The notes under the pieces were generated by a model. It was not told the DNA's origin and ran no database searches. It saw nothing but the letters and a program-made list of their open reading frames with translations. A stretch of DNA of 64,000 nt from Limimonas halophila (GTDB taxonomy: Bacteria > Pseudomonadota > Alphaproteobacteria > Kiloniellales > Rhodovibrionaceae), in the NCBI RefSeq assembly GCF_900100655.1, contig NZ_FNCE01000007.1, positions 97,539 through 161,538 on the forward strand. The letters run 5' to 3'. The position numbers were made by a program, and so were the translations under genes. This document shows, piece after piece, positions 42,797-51,109 of this stretch (position 1 is the first letter of the stretch; every line of letters starts with the position of its first letter).

Positions 42797-43683
42797 AACT
42801 GTTTCGCCGTCTGGGTGAAGTCCGCGAGCCGGGTCCGCTCGAGATTGTCGAGGGTCCGTTCCGTGATCCGTTCCTCGCCGGAGCGGATGGCGTCCACCGC
42901 CGCGCGTTTCAGCACGCGCGCGAGATCGCCGATGGTGCCGTCCGTCATGCCGTGGAGCTTCATTGCCATGTCACGGCTCTTGAGGTTGGACGGCTTCGCC
43001 AGCGGGAGGATCCGCTCGAAGTTTGTCAGGAGCCGCAGGAAGGACTCGTCCAAGGCCCATTGCGGCAGCGACAACACCTCGAAGCGCCGCGCGATCTGTT
43101 CGTCGGTCTGGAGCGTCCGCAGCGAGGAAAAGGTGCCGGCAGCCACCAACGAGATCTGCAGCTCGTTGCTCAGGTTCTTGATTACCCCGAGAAACTGGCG
43201 CTGCTTGTTGTAGGTGCCGTATTCGATGTTGTGGAATTCGTCCATCACGACCACGCGGCAGCCGACGGCCTTCAGCGCATCGAGCGCCTGGCCCCGCTTG
43301 CGATGCGCGGCGTCCGTGTCGCGGTAGGGCACGTTCAGCGTGCTCAGGATCTCGCTCCAGAACCGCGTTTCGCTGGGACCGGACGGCATCTCCACCCTGA
43401 GCACCGGGGTGTAGCCGGACCCGTCGTCGCGCCGCTGAGACGGGTGCTGGTTCGCGAAACGCTCCAGGATGGTGCTCTTGCCGTTGCCGCTCTCCCCGAC
43501 CAGCGCCAGGCTCGGCATCCGGTGCGAGCGCGGGTACTGGACCAGGTCGCTCAACTGCTGGAGAGCTTCCTTGGCGCGGTCGTAGCCGATCCACCGGTCC
43601 TGCCACGCGTGCCGGACGCGCTCCTCGGTGGGGTAATCGAGAACAGGGCGCACTTTTTCGGCGAGATGCTGGCCGTCGCTCAT
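42793..43683 (-). CDS. tnsC: TnsC/TniB-family AAA+ transposition ATPase
   Basis: From ATG 43683, overlapping the tnsB stop (ATGA), the 296-aa protein has Walker A LVGESGNGKSTIL (63-72) and Walker B CRVVVMDEFHNIEYG (Asp148-Glu149). Sensor residues follow in SLVAAGTFSSLRTL. TnsC filaments link the TniQ-bound target to the TnsAB transposase. The frame continues far upstream only because tnsB is also open in that frame. Confidence 0.94.
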   Translation of the reverse strand: MSDGQHLAEKVRPVLDYPTEERVRHAWQDRWIGYDRAKEALQQLSDLVQYPRSHRMPSLALVGESGNGKSTILERFANQHPSQRRDDGSGYTPVLRVEMPSGPSETRFWSEILSTLNVPYRDTDAAHRKRGQALDALKAVGCRVVVMDEFHNIEYGTYNKQRQFLGVIKNLSNELQISLVAAGTFSSLRTLQTDEQIARRFEVLSLPQWALDESFLRLLTNFERILPLAKPSNLKSRDMAMKLHGMTDGTIGDLARVLKRAAVDAIRSGEERITERTLDNLERTRLADFTQTAKQL

Positions 43684-45632
43684 TCGAGATCCCCCAGATC
43701 CTGCTCGTCGAACGGCTGAATGTCCTTTTCGAAGATATCCTCGCCGCCGGCGGCCGTGCCGGCGGGCTCGGCGCGGTCCTGTCGATCCGCGGTCCCGTTG
43801 CCGGCCCCGGAAGGCTGGCTGGTGGCGGGCGGCTGGCCGGTGCCCTGTTTCGTTCGCCGCATGCGGTGCCGCCGGCGCTTTTCGGCCTTGGTTTTGGCCT
43901 GCGCCGCCTCGACGTTCGCCCGCATGCGCTCGACGGCGCGGAAAATCGCGTCCTCGTCGACCTGCTGGCGGCCTTCCTGCTTGGCGCGGCGTTGCGCCTC
44001 GCGCAGCTCCCAGACGCTGATGGGCGGCCGTCCGGTGTTGCCGTAGGGGATGAGGTAGTAGCGCTGGACCTCGGGGTCGTAGAAATAGACCCCGCTGATA
44101 TCCATCGGGTTCCGCCGCACGATGAAGCGCCGCTTGCGCTTCGGATCCTCGGGATCCTTGGCGTTGATCCAGCGGTTCAGCACCTCGTGGTAGTAGTGGA
44201 TGTTGTCCAGCACGATGCCGTAGCGCTGAACCGTGCGCTCCTCGTACGGCAGGAAGTCCACCCACAGCCGCGCCGGGTCCGCGGGAACCTCCGGCGGCCC
44301 CGTTCCCGGCCGCGTTTCGTCGCCGACGATGCCGAGTTCCCACTTGCGCTCGGGCGGCATGTCGAGCGAGCTGTGAACGCGCTTGTGGTAGATGTTGACG
44401 ATGAAATCGACGAGGTGGCGCTCGAACTCGGCGAGCGTCAGCGCCGCCTGACCTTCGGAATCGTAGCCCTCCCGATCGGCCGGCGACGAAAAGGTCGTGC
44501 CGGGCAGCGTCTGGACTTCCTGGGTGTTGGCGGTGCCGATGAGGCGCTCGATGTGGCCGCCGTAGTTCGGCTTCCCGACCGGCCGCATCTGGAGGTCGAT
44601 GCCGTGCTGGGCGCAGGCCCGCGTGAACGCCCGGCTGCGGAATTCCTTGGCGTTGTCGGTGTGCAGGGTTCCGATGCGGCCCCAGACCGGCCACTCGCCC
44701 GGAACACCCAGCGCCTTCAGGTAGTCGGTCTTCGGGAGCATGGCGCGTGCGGCGCAGATCCCGGCGACGGCCGCGTTGGGCGCCTCGATCGACACGTGGC
44801 ACGCCGCGACCATGCGGCTGTAGACGTCGATCGCGAGCGTGATCCAGGGGCGCCCCAGGGGTTCGCGGCTCTCCTCCTCGACCACCACGATGTCGGCGGG
44901 CGTGTGGTCGATCTGGACCACGGCCATGGGGTAGTCCGCGCCCGGGAACTGGCCCTTGAGGGGTTCGTATTGATCGCGCGCGCGATCCTTCTGTCCGCGC
45001 TTGCGCATCGACGAAGCGGGATCGAGCGCCTTGATCCGTTTGCGGACCGTGTTGGCGTGCGGCGGCTCGAGGCCTTCGCGGCGGCATCGCCGGCGGACCT
45101 CGTTCGCCACCTCCTTGGGACGGCCGCGCCGGCGCTGCAGATAGATGTCCCGGATGCAGGACTGGATGATCGCTTCCACCTGGGGCGTAAGCTTGCGGCC
45201 GCCCTTCGCCGGGCCGGGCTTGTCCGGAATCAGCGCGGAGATGCACTCGGCATCGAGATAGGCGTTCAGCCAGCGATAGATCGTGGCCGCGTTCACGCCC
45301 GCCGCGGCCGCCGCTTGCTCGACATCGGCGCGCCGGCGCCGCTGTGTGCCGATGAGGGACTTGATCGCCTCGAAACGCCGCTCGGCCTCCGACCAGGCTT
45401 GCTCGCTGTATTCGGTGACGTCGGGGGTGGGCGCCGCGCGCGGGTCGTCGCCCTCTTCCGGGGCGGGCGCCTGGGGGCGAATGGCGTCGACGTGGATTTC
45501 CTCGGTGTTGCCCGTGTCCACGTCCTGGGCGAGCACGGCGTCCGGCTTGACGTAATGCGTGACCCGGTAGGTCCGGCCGCCCGCCGTGATGGTCGCGCCC
45601 TTCTTGAGGTGGATGAAGGTCCGGCTCGTCAT
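43680..45632 (-). CDS. tnsB: TnsB/TniA-family DDE transposase
   Basis: The 650-aa protein carries helix-turn-helix segments (GVNAATIYRWLNAYLDAE; EPPHANTVRKRIKALDP) and an RNase H-fold integrase core with Asp242 (VVQIDHTPADI), Asp326 (GTLHTDNAKEF) and Glu362 (NYGGHIERL). A Mu-type beta-barrel and a C-terminal tail for TnsC contact follow. It cuts the 3' ends of the element and joins them to the target. It overlaps tnsA and tnsC by 4 bases each. Confidence 0.95.
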   Translation of the reverse strand: MTSRTFIHLKKGATITAGGRTYRVTHYVKPDAVLAQDVDTGNTEEIHVDAIRPQAPAPEEGDDPRAAPTPDVTEYSEQAWSEAERRFEAIKSLIGTQRRRRADVEQAAAAAGVNAATIYRWLNAYLDAECISALIPDKPGPAKGGRKLTPQVEAIIQSCIRDIYLQRRRGRPKEVANEVRRRCRREGLEPPHANTVRKRIKALDPASSMRKRGQKDRARDQYEPLKGQFPGADYPMAVVQIDHTPADIVVVEEESREPLGRPWITLAIDVYSRMVAACHVSIEAPNAAVAGICAARAMLPKTDYLKALGVPGEWPVWGRIGTLHTDNAKEFRSRAFTRACAQHGIDLQMRPVGKPNYGGHIERLIGTANTQEVQTLPGTTFSSPADREGYDSEGQAALTLAEFERHLVDFIVNIYHKRVHSSLDMPPERKWELGIVGDETRPGTGPPEVPADPARLWVDFLPYEERTVQRYGIVLDNIHYYHEVLNRWINAKDPEDPKRKRRFIVRRNPMDISGVYFYDPEVQRYYLIPYGNTGRPPISVWELREAQRRAKQEGRQQVDEDAIFRAVERMRANVEAAQAKTKAEKRRRHRMRRTKQGTGQPPATSQPSGAGNGTADRQDRAEPAGTAAGGEDIFEKDIQPFDEQDLGDLE

Positions 45633-46294
45633 GGACGGCCGTCCTCCCCGACGGCCCGGAGAGGCGTGGCCATGGTGAGGGGCGCGTCCAGGTCGGCCGC
45701 GATCCGGCCGAGGGCGACCAGCCGCCAGAGCGACGGAAGGGCCATGGACCGGCTGGCGTGCTCGGGGAACGCCGTGTTCAAGATGTCACCGGGTTTCGCC
45801 GTCCCGAGCTGCGTCATGGCGTCGAGAAGGCGCGATTCAGTTCCCGCATCGGGCCGGCGGTCGAGATACGGACGCAGGAAGCGGGCGTTCTCCAGGCGCG
45901 GGCCGCGGATCTCGACCTCCGTCACGACCTCGAAGCGCAGGCCGCGCTGGCGCGCATCCCGGGCGGCCGCCCGGAAGCGGGGCTTCAGGTCCGGCCAGCG
46001 TTCCCGGAGTTCCTGACGGTACTTGACCTCGTAGACCGTCGGCGGGCCCGAGTGCCGACGAACGCGGAAATCCGGCGTGTAGCGCCGCCGTTCGCCGCCC
46101 GGTCCGGCGAACGAAAGCGTGTACGGCTGGGCCGCGACGGAGGCGACGTCCTCGTCGAAGTCCAGCAGGACCAGCAGATCCCGTTCCAGGGACGACTCGA
46201 ACGGCACGGCGCGCCCCTTCACCGGGATGGAGCCGGTCAGACTCCGCCGGTTGGGGCGTATGCGGCGCGCCTGTGCCTGTTGCCGGGTTTCCAT
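45629..46294 (-). CDS. tnsA: TnsA-family endonuclease
   Basis: The 221-aa protein has the restriction-like TnsA core: Glu in PFESSLERDLLVLLDFD, Asp in RYTPDFRVRR and the EVK of VYEVKYRQEL, then a C-terminal winged-helix part. TnsA cuts the 5' strands so that transposition is by cut-and-paste. It is the first gene of the tns operon. The 197-bp gap upstream (46295-46491) holds the promoters of tnsA and of the divergent SLATT gene. Confidence 0.94.
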   Translation of the reverse strand: METRQQAQARRIRPNRRSLTGSIPVKGRAVPFESSLERDLLVLLDFDEDVASVAAQPYTLSFAGPGGERRRYTPDFRVRRHSGPPTVYEVKYRQELRERWPDLKPRFRAAARDARQRGLRFEVVTEVEIRGPRLENARFLRPYLDRRPDAGTESRLLDAMTQLGTAKPGDILNTAFPEHASRSMALPSLWRLVALGRIAADLDAPLTMATPLRAVGEDGRP

Positions 46295-46491
46295 GGCGGG
46301 TTCGATCTGATGGCCGGTCGCGGGAACCGGTGTTGCCGCCCATACATCGAGCGGCGCGTGTGGTTCGTCAAGGGTTTGACGAGCACTGCTTGCGGAATAG
46401 CCTCGGGCTTAGGTTTCGCCGACGAGGGAGATCCCGCAAGCTTCCACGAAGCGAAACAGAAACGGTTCCATCTTACGTGCCAGAGTCTTGA

Positions 46492-46914
46492 ATGTCCGCC
46501 TCGGAATACCCGCCCGGCGAGGCTGCCCTGCTACAGCAGGTCAGGCGCCTTCGAGTGAACGCGATCTACGGCAAGCGCAAGCACTTCAATGCTGCCGACC
46601 GAAAGCATAAACATGCTGCGGCCCTTAAATGGAGTCCTATTCTGATCAGCTTGTTGTTGGCCTCGGCGTTCTTCAGCGAACTCCAGAGTGCGGCCCCAGC
46701 CATAACCCGGTGGTTTGGCACCGCTCTCGGAATCGTTGCGGCCGGTATCGGGTGGATCGGAAGCGTTTACCAAGGCACACCTGCGAACCACCGACGCGTC
46801 GGTGATCAGTTCACGCACCTGCAACGGCAGTCCGACCACGGAAGGCGATTACGCCAAAGCCCGCGATCAAATCGACGATGGACAGGAGGATTATTCGCAT
46901 CACGAGTTATATGA
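46492..46914 (+). CDS. SLATT-domain two-TM protein, possibly frameshifted at the C-terminus
   Basis: The 140-aa product has a basic N-terminal helix (VRRLRVNAIYGKRKHFNAAD) and two membrane segments (KWSPILISLLLASAFFSEL; WFGTALGIVAAGIGWIGSVY), then YQGTPANHRRVGDQFTHLQR. This is the SLATT (SMODS- and SLOG-associated 2TM effector) layout. The last 35 residues are Arg/Ser-rich and unlike the family, while the +1 frame (to 46927) reads GDYAKARDQIDDGQEDYSHH, a more natural acidic helix. A +1 shift near 46840 may have occurred. A CD-NTase-like gene follows. Confidence 0.7.
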   Translation: MSASEYPPGEAALLQQVRRLRVNAIYGKRKHFNAADRKHKHAAALKWSPILISLLLASAFFSELQSAAPAITRWFGTALGIVAAGIGWIGSVYQGTPANHRRVGDQFTHLQRQSDHGRRLRQSPRSNRRWTGGLFASRVI

Positions 46915-46945
46915 TAATCGAAGCTGACGGACGTGGAGCGCATAG

Positions 46946-47815
46946 ATGACAGTGACGGTCGAACAAGGCTTTAAACAGTTTCACAAGCGTCTACAGCCAT
47001 CCCAGACCGCCCAACGCGGAGCTCAACAACATCGACGGTCCATCCAAGCTTGTTTGGAAGCGAACTTCGGGCTGAACGCGTTCAGGCGGACGGGATCATT
47101 CGGCAACGGAACGAGTGTGGCGAATTGCAGCGACGTCGATTACGTAGCTGGTCTTCCGCCTGGCTCCTATCAAAAAGATTCCGATCGTACGCTGAAGCAG
47201 CTTCGGGATGCCCTTGCTCGGACTTTTCCAAGGACCGGGGTAAAGCGTTCTTGCCCAGCAGTTGTGGCGCCTTTCGGTCAACGCAAAGAAGAAGACACCG
47301 AAGTGGTTCCCGCCAAATATATCGGCCAGCGGAATGGTAGGTTTGATGTGTTCGCTATCCCGAACTGCTCAGGTGGTTGGATGCCAACCAGCCCCGACGC
47401 CCACAACGCCTATGTAATTGAAGTCAACCGCCAACGAGGTCAGAAGGTCAAGCCGCTGATTCGCTTCATCAAGGCATGGAAGTACGCGCGTCAGGTCCCG
47501 ATTTCCTCCTTCTACATAGAATTGTTCGTGGCACGTCAGGCGGCCACCCAGAACGGAATCTTGTATAGCCGCGACGTTGTTGGCGTTTTCAACGCGATGG
47601 AACGCACGGATCTGACCAGAATTTCAGATCCTATGGGCGTATCGGGCAATGTGCAGCCCTGTAGAACTCGCTCGAGACTCAACACGGCACGAAGTCGCGT
47701 GCGCAGTACTGCAAAAAAGGCGCGTCAGGCTTGGCAAGCCGAATGCAACGGACAAAAGCGTCGCGCCTTTATATTGTGGAATGAGGTGTTCTCCGGAGGT
47801 TTTCCAAGTCCTTGA
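46946..47815 (+). CDS. CD-NTase-like nucleotidyltransferase (SMODS type)
   Basis: The 289-aa protein has the pol-beta/CD-NTase active site TGSFGNGTSVANCSDVDYV (Gly50-Ser51, Asp63, Asp65) and a third acidic position in TEVVPAKYIG (Glu119 where Asp is usual). The segment YVIEVNRQRGQKVKPLIRFI, KAWKYARQVPISSFYIELF matches the helical core after it. With the SLATT gene 31 bp upstream this is a short CBASS-like unit: the enzyme makes a nucleotide signal, the 2TM protein depolarises the membrane. No Cap2/Cap3 genes are present. Confidence 0.8.
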   Translation: MTVTVEQGFKQFHKRLQPSQTAQRGAQQHRRSIQACLEANFGLNAFRRTGSFGNGTSVANCSDVDYVAGLPPGSYQKDSDRTLKQLRDALARTFPRTGVKRSCPAVVAPFGQRKEEDTEVVPAKYIGQRNGRFDVFAIPNCSGGWMPTSPDAHNAYVIEVNRQRGQKVKPLIRFIKAWKYARQVPISSFYIELFVARQAATQNGILYSRDVVGVFNAMERTDLTRISDPMGVSGNVQPCRTRSRLNTARSRVRSTAKKARQAWQAECNGQKRRAFILWNEVFSGGFPSP

Positions 47816-47858
47816 TGACGGTTCCGTGCTGGGTTGTTCGATGCGCCGAAATATATAT

Positions 47859-48413
47859 TTAATATATAACAATCCGCCTGCTATCTTTGTCCCGTACAAT
47901 ATGCCAGTTATCGAATGAATAATATTGATTTTCTGGGGGTTTCGCGCCACGTATCGTATTGTTAGTGATATCCACCAAAACAATAGATTTTCGTTCTTCA
48001 ACGAGAGCGTCGAGATGTAGCCCGGTGCTGAAGAGGTAGCCGCGACCGCAGTTTGGATTATATCCAGAACACCAAGTATATGCCGTGTGCTCACCGGGGG
48101 GCGCAAAAAAGGCGTGCCAAATTGGGATAACGGGATAGTCGTCAGTAACCCTCATGGCGAAGGTATGCACATTCTTTATTTTCGATCCTGTGAGGAACAG
48201 CACGTAATCAGAGTTATCATAATGGTCAACAACCTTCGTGCATAACGCGGTCTCACCGTCTGACAAGTTTTTGCCGTAGAAGATTTGGCCATAATCAATG
48301 CAACTGAGCATCACAGTCCTATCAGGAGTATCAGCACGCATAATCCAAATCTCCGGCGCTGTATGTTTTGACAGACTTGAAAAGTACCACGTATTATTAA
48401 GTGTGCAAATCAT
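47859..48413 (-). CDS. Orphan 184-aa protein, AT-rich cargo
   Basis: ATG 48413 opens a 184-aa frame with natural composition, many Tyr, His and Asp residues and lower GC than neighbours. It has no signal peptide or membrane segment. Features visible are LSCIDYGQIFYGKNLSDGET, VLFLTGSKIKNVHTFAMRV, and a Cys/Gly-rich patch TWCSGYNPNCGRGYLF. I recognise no family. It converges with the CD-NTase gene (43-bp gap) and is divergent from the DUF4062 gene. Its place in a defence-type cluster is the only functional hint. Confidence 0.6.
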   Translation of the reverse strand: MICTLNNTWYFSSLSKHTAPEIWIMRADTPDRTVMLSCIDYGQIFYGKNLSDGETALCTKVVDHYDNSDYVLFLTGSKIKNVHTFAMRVTDDYPVIPIWHAFFAPPGEHTAYTWCSGYNPNCGRGYLFSTGLHLDALVEERKSIVLVDITNNTIRGAKPPENQYYSFDNWHIVRDKDSRRIVIY

Positions 48414-48588
48414 TCGGCGGAGTTACGTCACAAGCCTCGATGCCGGGGTTGTGTACGGGCTAAAATGAGTAAACTGTTCGTTGTGCATATTTAGACCACT
48501 TTCGGTGCAACGAGATAGGATAAGTTAGACAAACGATAGTATGCATCATGCGCTTGGACAGCCGACGCACTGGACATAGGAGACTTCC

Positions 48589-49689
48589 GTGAAGGTGTTC
48601 ATCAGTTCTGTCATGGCCGGGATGGAAGAGCATCGGGATGCTGCTGATCGGGCAGCCCGAGCCCTTGGACATGAGGTTATCCGCGCTGAAGATTTCGGGG
48701 CTCGTCCTGAAAGCCCGCAAGTGGCCTGTCTCGCAGGGGTCAGAGAAGCGGATGCCGTGATTCTGATTATGGGCGCGCGTTATGGCGCACTGCAGCCATC
48801 GGGGCTTTCGCCAACACACGAAGAATATCGGGAAGCACGGGAACGACGCCCTGTGCTTGTTATGGTGGAAAGCGGCGCGGAGCATGACCTCCAGCAGGAA
48901 CAATTCCTGTCGGAGGTGCGCGACTGGGAGATGGGACACTATACGGGATCGTTCACCACGCCCGATGAGCTTCGGGACGCAGTCACGAATGCTCTCCATA
49001 GTTTCGAGTTGGCGCACGCGACCGGGTCTGTCGATCCGGACGAGATGCTACAACGTGCTACCGATCTACTCCCCGAGCCGAACGCGAATGTCTCCACCGG
49101 ACAAGCTCAACTGGCAGTGGCGCTGAGCGGCGGTCCTTATCAGTCCGTGTTGCGCCCGGCGGAACTCGAGGCCGAGGAATTAAAGGACTATCTCCAGCGA
49201 GCGGCTTTGTTCGGTGATGCGGCTGTTTTTACCCCGAAGCATGGAACACAGACAGAAATAAAAGGGGATACGCTCATAATGAAACAAACGGATCGGTCAA
49301 TCTTCCTGACTGAAACTGGATCGTGTCTCTACGTCACCGATATCCCGAGATCTAGCCGCGGTCTTCCCGTCATTGTCGAAGAGGACATTCGAGAGCTGAT
49401 AAACGGTGTTCTTTGTTTTGGAGATGTTGCGTTGGATTATATCGATCGTGTTAAACGGCTTTCGCACGTGACCATCGCGACCAGAATTCTTGGTGCGGAG
49501 CATTTGGGCTGGCGTACGCGGGCCGAACACGAACGCAATCCAAATCATGTGCAGATGGGGCATCCTACCGGCGCGGCCAGAAAGCCGGTTTCGCTATCGC
49601 CACCACATGTTCCGCGAGCCGCACTACGGCACGATGCCGGACGGATCGTGGAAGATCTCGTGGTGAGACTCCGGCAGGGTTTCCGGTAA
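48589..49689 (+). CDS. DUF4062 domain protein
   Basis: GTG 48589 follows AGGAGA. Residues 1-about 95 (MKVFISSVMAGMEEHRDAAD, VREADAVILIMGARYG, LSPTHEEYREARERRPVLVM) are a DUF4062 domain, a TIR/SLOG-like Rossmann fold common at the N-terminus of STAND and other immunity proteins. The remaining 270 residues have no motif I know. The gene is shorter than typical DUF4062-STAND proteins and has no P-loop, so it is either a two-domain effector or a sensor part. Confidence 0.78.
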   Translation: MKVFISSVMAGMEEHRDAADRAARALGHEVIRAEDFGARPESPQVACLAGVREADAVILIMGARYGALQPSGLSPTHEEYREARERRPVLVMVESGAEHDLQQEQFLSEVRDWEMGHYTGSFTTPDELRDAVTNALHSFELAHATGSVDPDEMLQRATDLLPEPNANVSTGQAQLAVALSGGPYQSVLRPAELEAEELKDYLQRAALFGDAAVFTPKHGTQTEIKGDTLIMKQTDRSIFLTETGSCLYVTDIPRSSRGLPVIVEEDIRELINGVLCFGDVALDYIDRVKRLSHVTIATRILGAEHLGWRTRAEHERNPNHVQMGHPTGAARKPVSLSPPHVPRAALRHDAGRIVEDLVVRLRQGFR

Positions 49690-49887
49690 AGGCAAAAAAC
49701 CGCGCGCGGCTAAGAACAGGTGCGCCGCGAGCGCTGAGACGCGGAGCCGTCAAACCATCATCGGATCGCGCGGCTGCGGCGACGGACGGACAAAGCCTAA
49801 CACGCATGTATTGCGTCCGTCGGAAGATTGTCTAACGATGGGAAAGCTAGAACACTAGGCGAACATTCAGCTTGAAACGGGATCCGT
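49690..49887. other. Gap between DUF4062 gene and zinc-finger orphan
   Basis: 198 bp without a credible gene. AT-rich just after the DUF4062 stop and again near 49830-49870 (CACTAGGCGAACATTCAGC), where a promoter for the next gene would be expected. Confidence 0.35.
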
Positions 49888-50937
49888 ATGACGGTTGCAG
49901 CGAAAGCGCCGTCCAGCGCGCGTTCGGACGCGGAGCTTCGGTATCGCCAGCTCCGCATCAGCGATCCGGATAGGTATCCCGGCCTCGTCCATCGCATTCC
50001 GCCAAGGGCGGATCTCGTGGAAATCGTCGCGACGTACGTTTACCAGGGGTGGCCGGAGAACAAAGGATGGTGCGCCCGGTGTGAGGGCCATCGCCACCAG
50101 CGCGGGTTCATCGCCTCCTTGTCGGACGGGAGCGCCGTGATGCTGGGGCGCAACTGCGGCCAGGCCGTCTTCGGCACGAGTTGGGACCATCTGGAAGCCG
50201 CGTTCAAGGCGACGAGGTCGCGGCAGGACCGTCTGCTCGAACTCGACCGCATGGCCCCGATCATCGACCGTTTGCTGGAACGCCTGAAGGCGTGGCGGCA
50301 TCCGGCGCAGAAGCTCACCGCCTCCCATCGCCGATTCCGGGCGGAGATACCGATCCTTCAACAAAAACTCTCCGACGCCGTCGCGCAGGCGGGCGGCGTT
50401 CTGACCGTTCATGTCCGGGAACGCGACGCCGCGGAGGAGGCGCGGCGCGCCGAGCGCGGCACGGGCGGCGACGAGCCCGTCTACCGGTGGGTCGAGAAGT
50501 CGGTCCATCGGATCGCCGGCCAGGGCTACTTCGCCGCGCGGGATCCGCAGGCGCTCGTGGCCGAGAGCGAAAAGGCCCTGAAGGAGGTGCGCGCGGCCCA
50601 GGGGGACACGGACGCACGCAGCCTCGCGTCGCTGAAGCAGCTCAAGCGGCATATCGAGACCGCGGTCGAGAACCTCCAGACCGTGGCCGCGGTTCACAGC
50701 GGCGCCGGCGCGTTCTTCGAGCCGCGGAACCTCCGGGCGATCGCCGAGTGGGCGAACGAAGCGCGAGGCGCGGGCCAACGGGATCTGCACGGGCACTTCG
50801 ACGCCGACGGCGAGGAGCTTTACCTGGAAACCCCGGACGGCCAGGTCTGCAGCATGGGACCGCCGCCGGACCTGGGATCGCTCGACCCGGAGGTGCTCGA
50901 TCTCGCGGCGCAGCTTCGTCCGAGTGCCTCGGATTGA
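49888..50937 (+). CDS. Orphan 349-aa protein with Cys motif and coiled coil
   Basis: The protein has an N-terminal part with CARCEGHRHQRGFIASLSDG, AVMLGRNCGQAVFG (three Cys and a His pair, possible zinc site), then a long helical region (about 110-290) rich in Arg/Glu. Host-like GC and codon use, unlike the other right-arm cargo. No family recognised. It is the last gene before the right transposon end (about 170 bp away), a position often held by element-specific accessory genes. Confidence 0.65.
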   Translation: MTVAAKAPSSARSDAELRYRQLRISDPDRYPGLVHRIPPRADLVEIVATYVYQGWPENKGWCARCEGHRHQRGFIASLSDGSAVMLGRNCGQAVFGTSWDHLEAAFKATRSRQDRLLELDRMAPIIDRLLERLKAWRHPAQKLTASHRRFRAEIPILQQKLSDAVAQAGGVLTVHVRERDAAEEARRAERGTGGDEPVYRWVEKSVHRIAGQGYFAARDPQALVAESEKALKEVRAAQGDTDARSLASLKQLKRHIETAVENLQTVAAVHSGAGAFFEPRNLRAIAEWANEARGAGQRDLHGHFDADGEELYLETPDGQVCSMGPPPDLGSLDPEVLDLAAQLRPSASD

Positions 50938-50977
50938 TGCGCATTTGTTCGGAGCCGCGCTGGGGCGCGCGCACCCG

Positions 50978-51109
50978 GTCGCATGAACCCGTGTCGTGCG
51001 CAAGCCGATCGCGCCGACCGATGTTCATCGTCGCAGGGACCGGAGTGCGAAACGGCGCTGCCGACCGCCGAACGGCGCGGTCCCGTCGCATCAGCCGGGA
51101 AAATTCACA
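50978..51109. repeat. Transposon right end with putative TnsB sites
   Basis: On the minus strand the end reads TGTGAATTTTCCC, followed by TGCGAC at 51085-51090, CCTGCGAC...ACATCGGTC at 51016-51037 and a third TGCGAC at 50978-50983, with about 52-55 bases between sites. Tn7-family right and left ends carry several TnsB sites with different spacing; three here versus two close ones on the left agrees. Confidence 0.75.

Larger units (their letters stand above)
25996..51109. mobile_element. Tn7-like (Tn6022/AbaR-type) transposon inserted in comM, 25,114 bp
   Basis: The element starts TGTGAATTACATTAG and ends with the inverted TGTGAATT (AATTCACA at 51102-51109), flanked by GGCGG duplications. It encodes a complete minus-strand tnsA-tnsB-tnsC-tniQ-tniE-like operon (40395-46294). 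Removing it with one duplication rejoins comM in frame (281 codons + GGC + 226 codons + stop). Elements with this gene order are known to target comM in Acinetobacter and others. Here cargo lies on both sides of the transposition genes (26.4-40.2 kb and 46.5-50.9 kb), unlike classical Tn7, where tnsA abuts one end. Confidence 0.95.

Noticed and set aside
43684..45246. Long open extension upstream of tnsC
   Set aside because: It is tnsB in a shifted frame; TnsC homology starts at ATG 43683, coupled to the tnsB stop.
47624..48106. Minus-strand ORF overlapping the CD-NTase end
   Set aside because: It overlaps both the CD-NTase and the 184-aa gene in other frames and has no recognisable feature.
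48460..49017. Minus-strand ORF opposite the DUF4062 gene
   Set aside because: Antisense to a well-supported DUF4062 domain.
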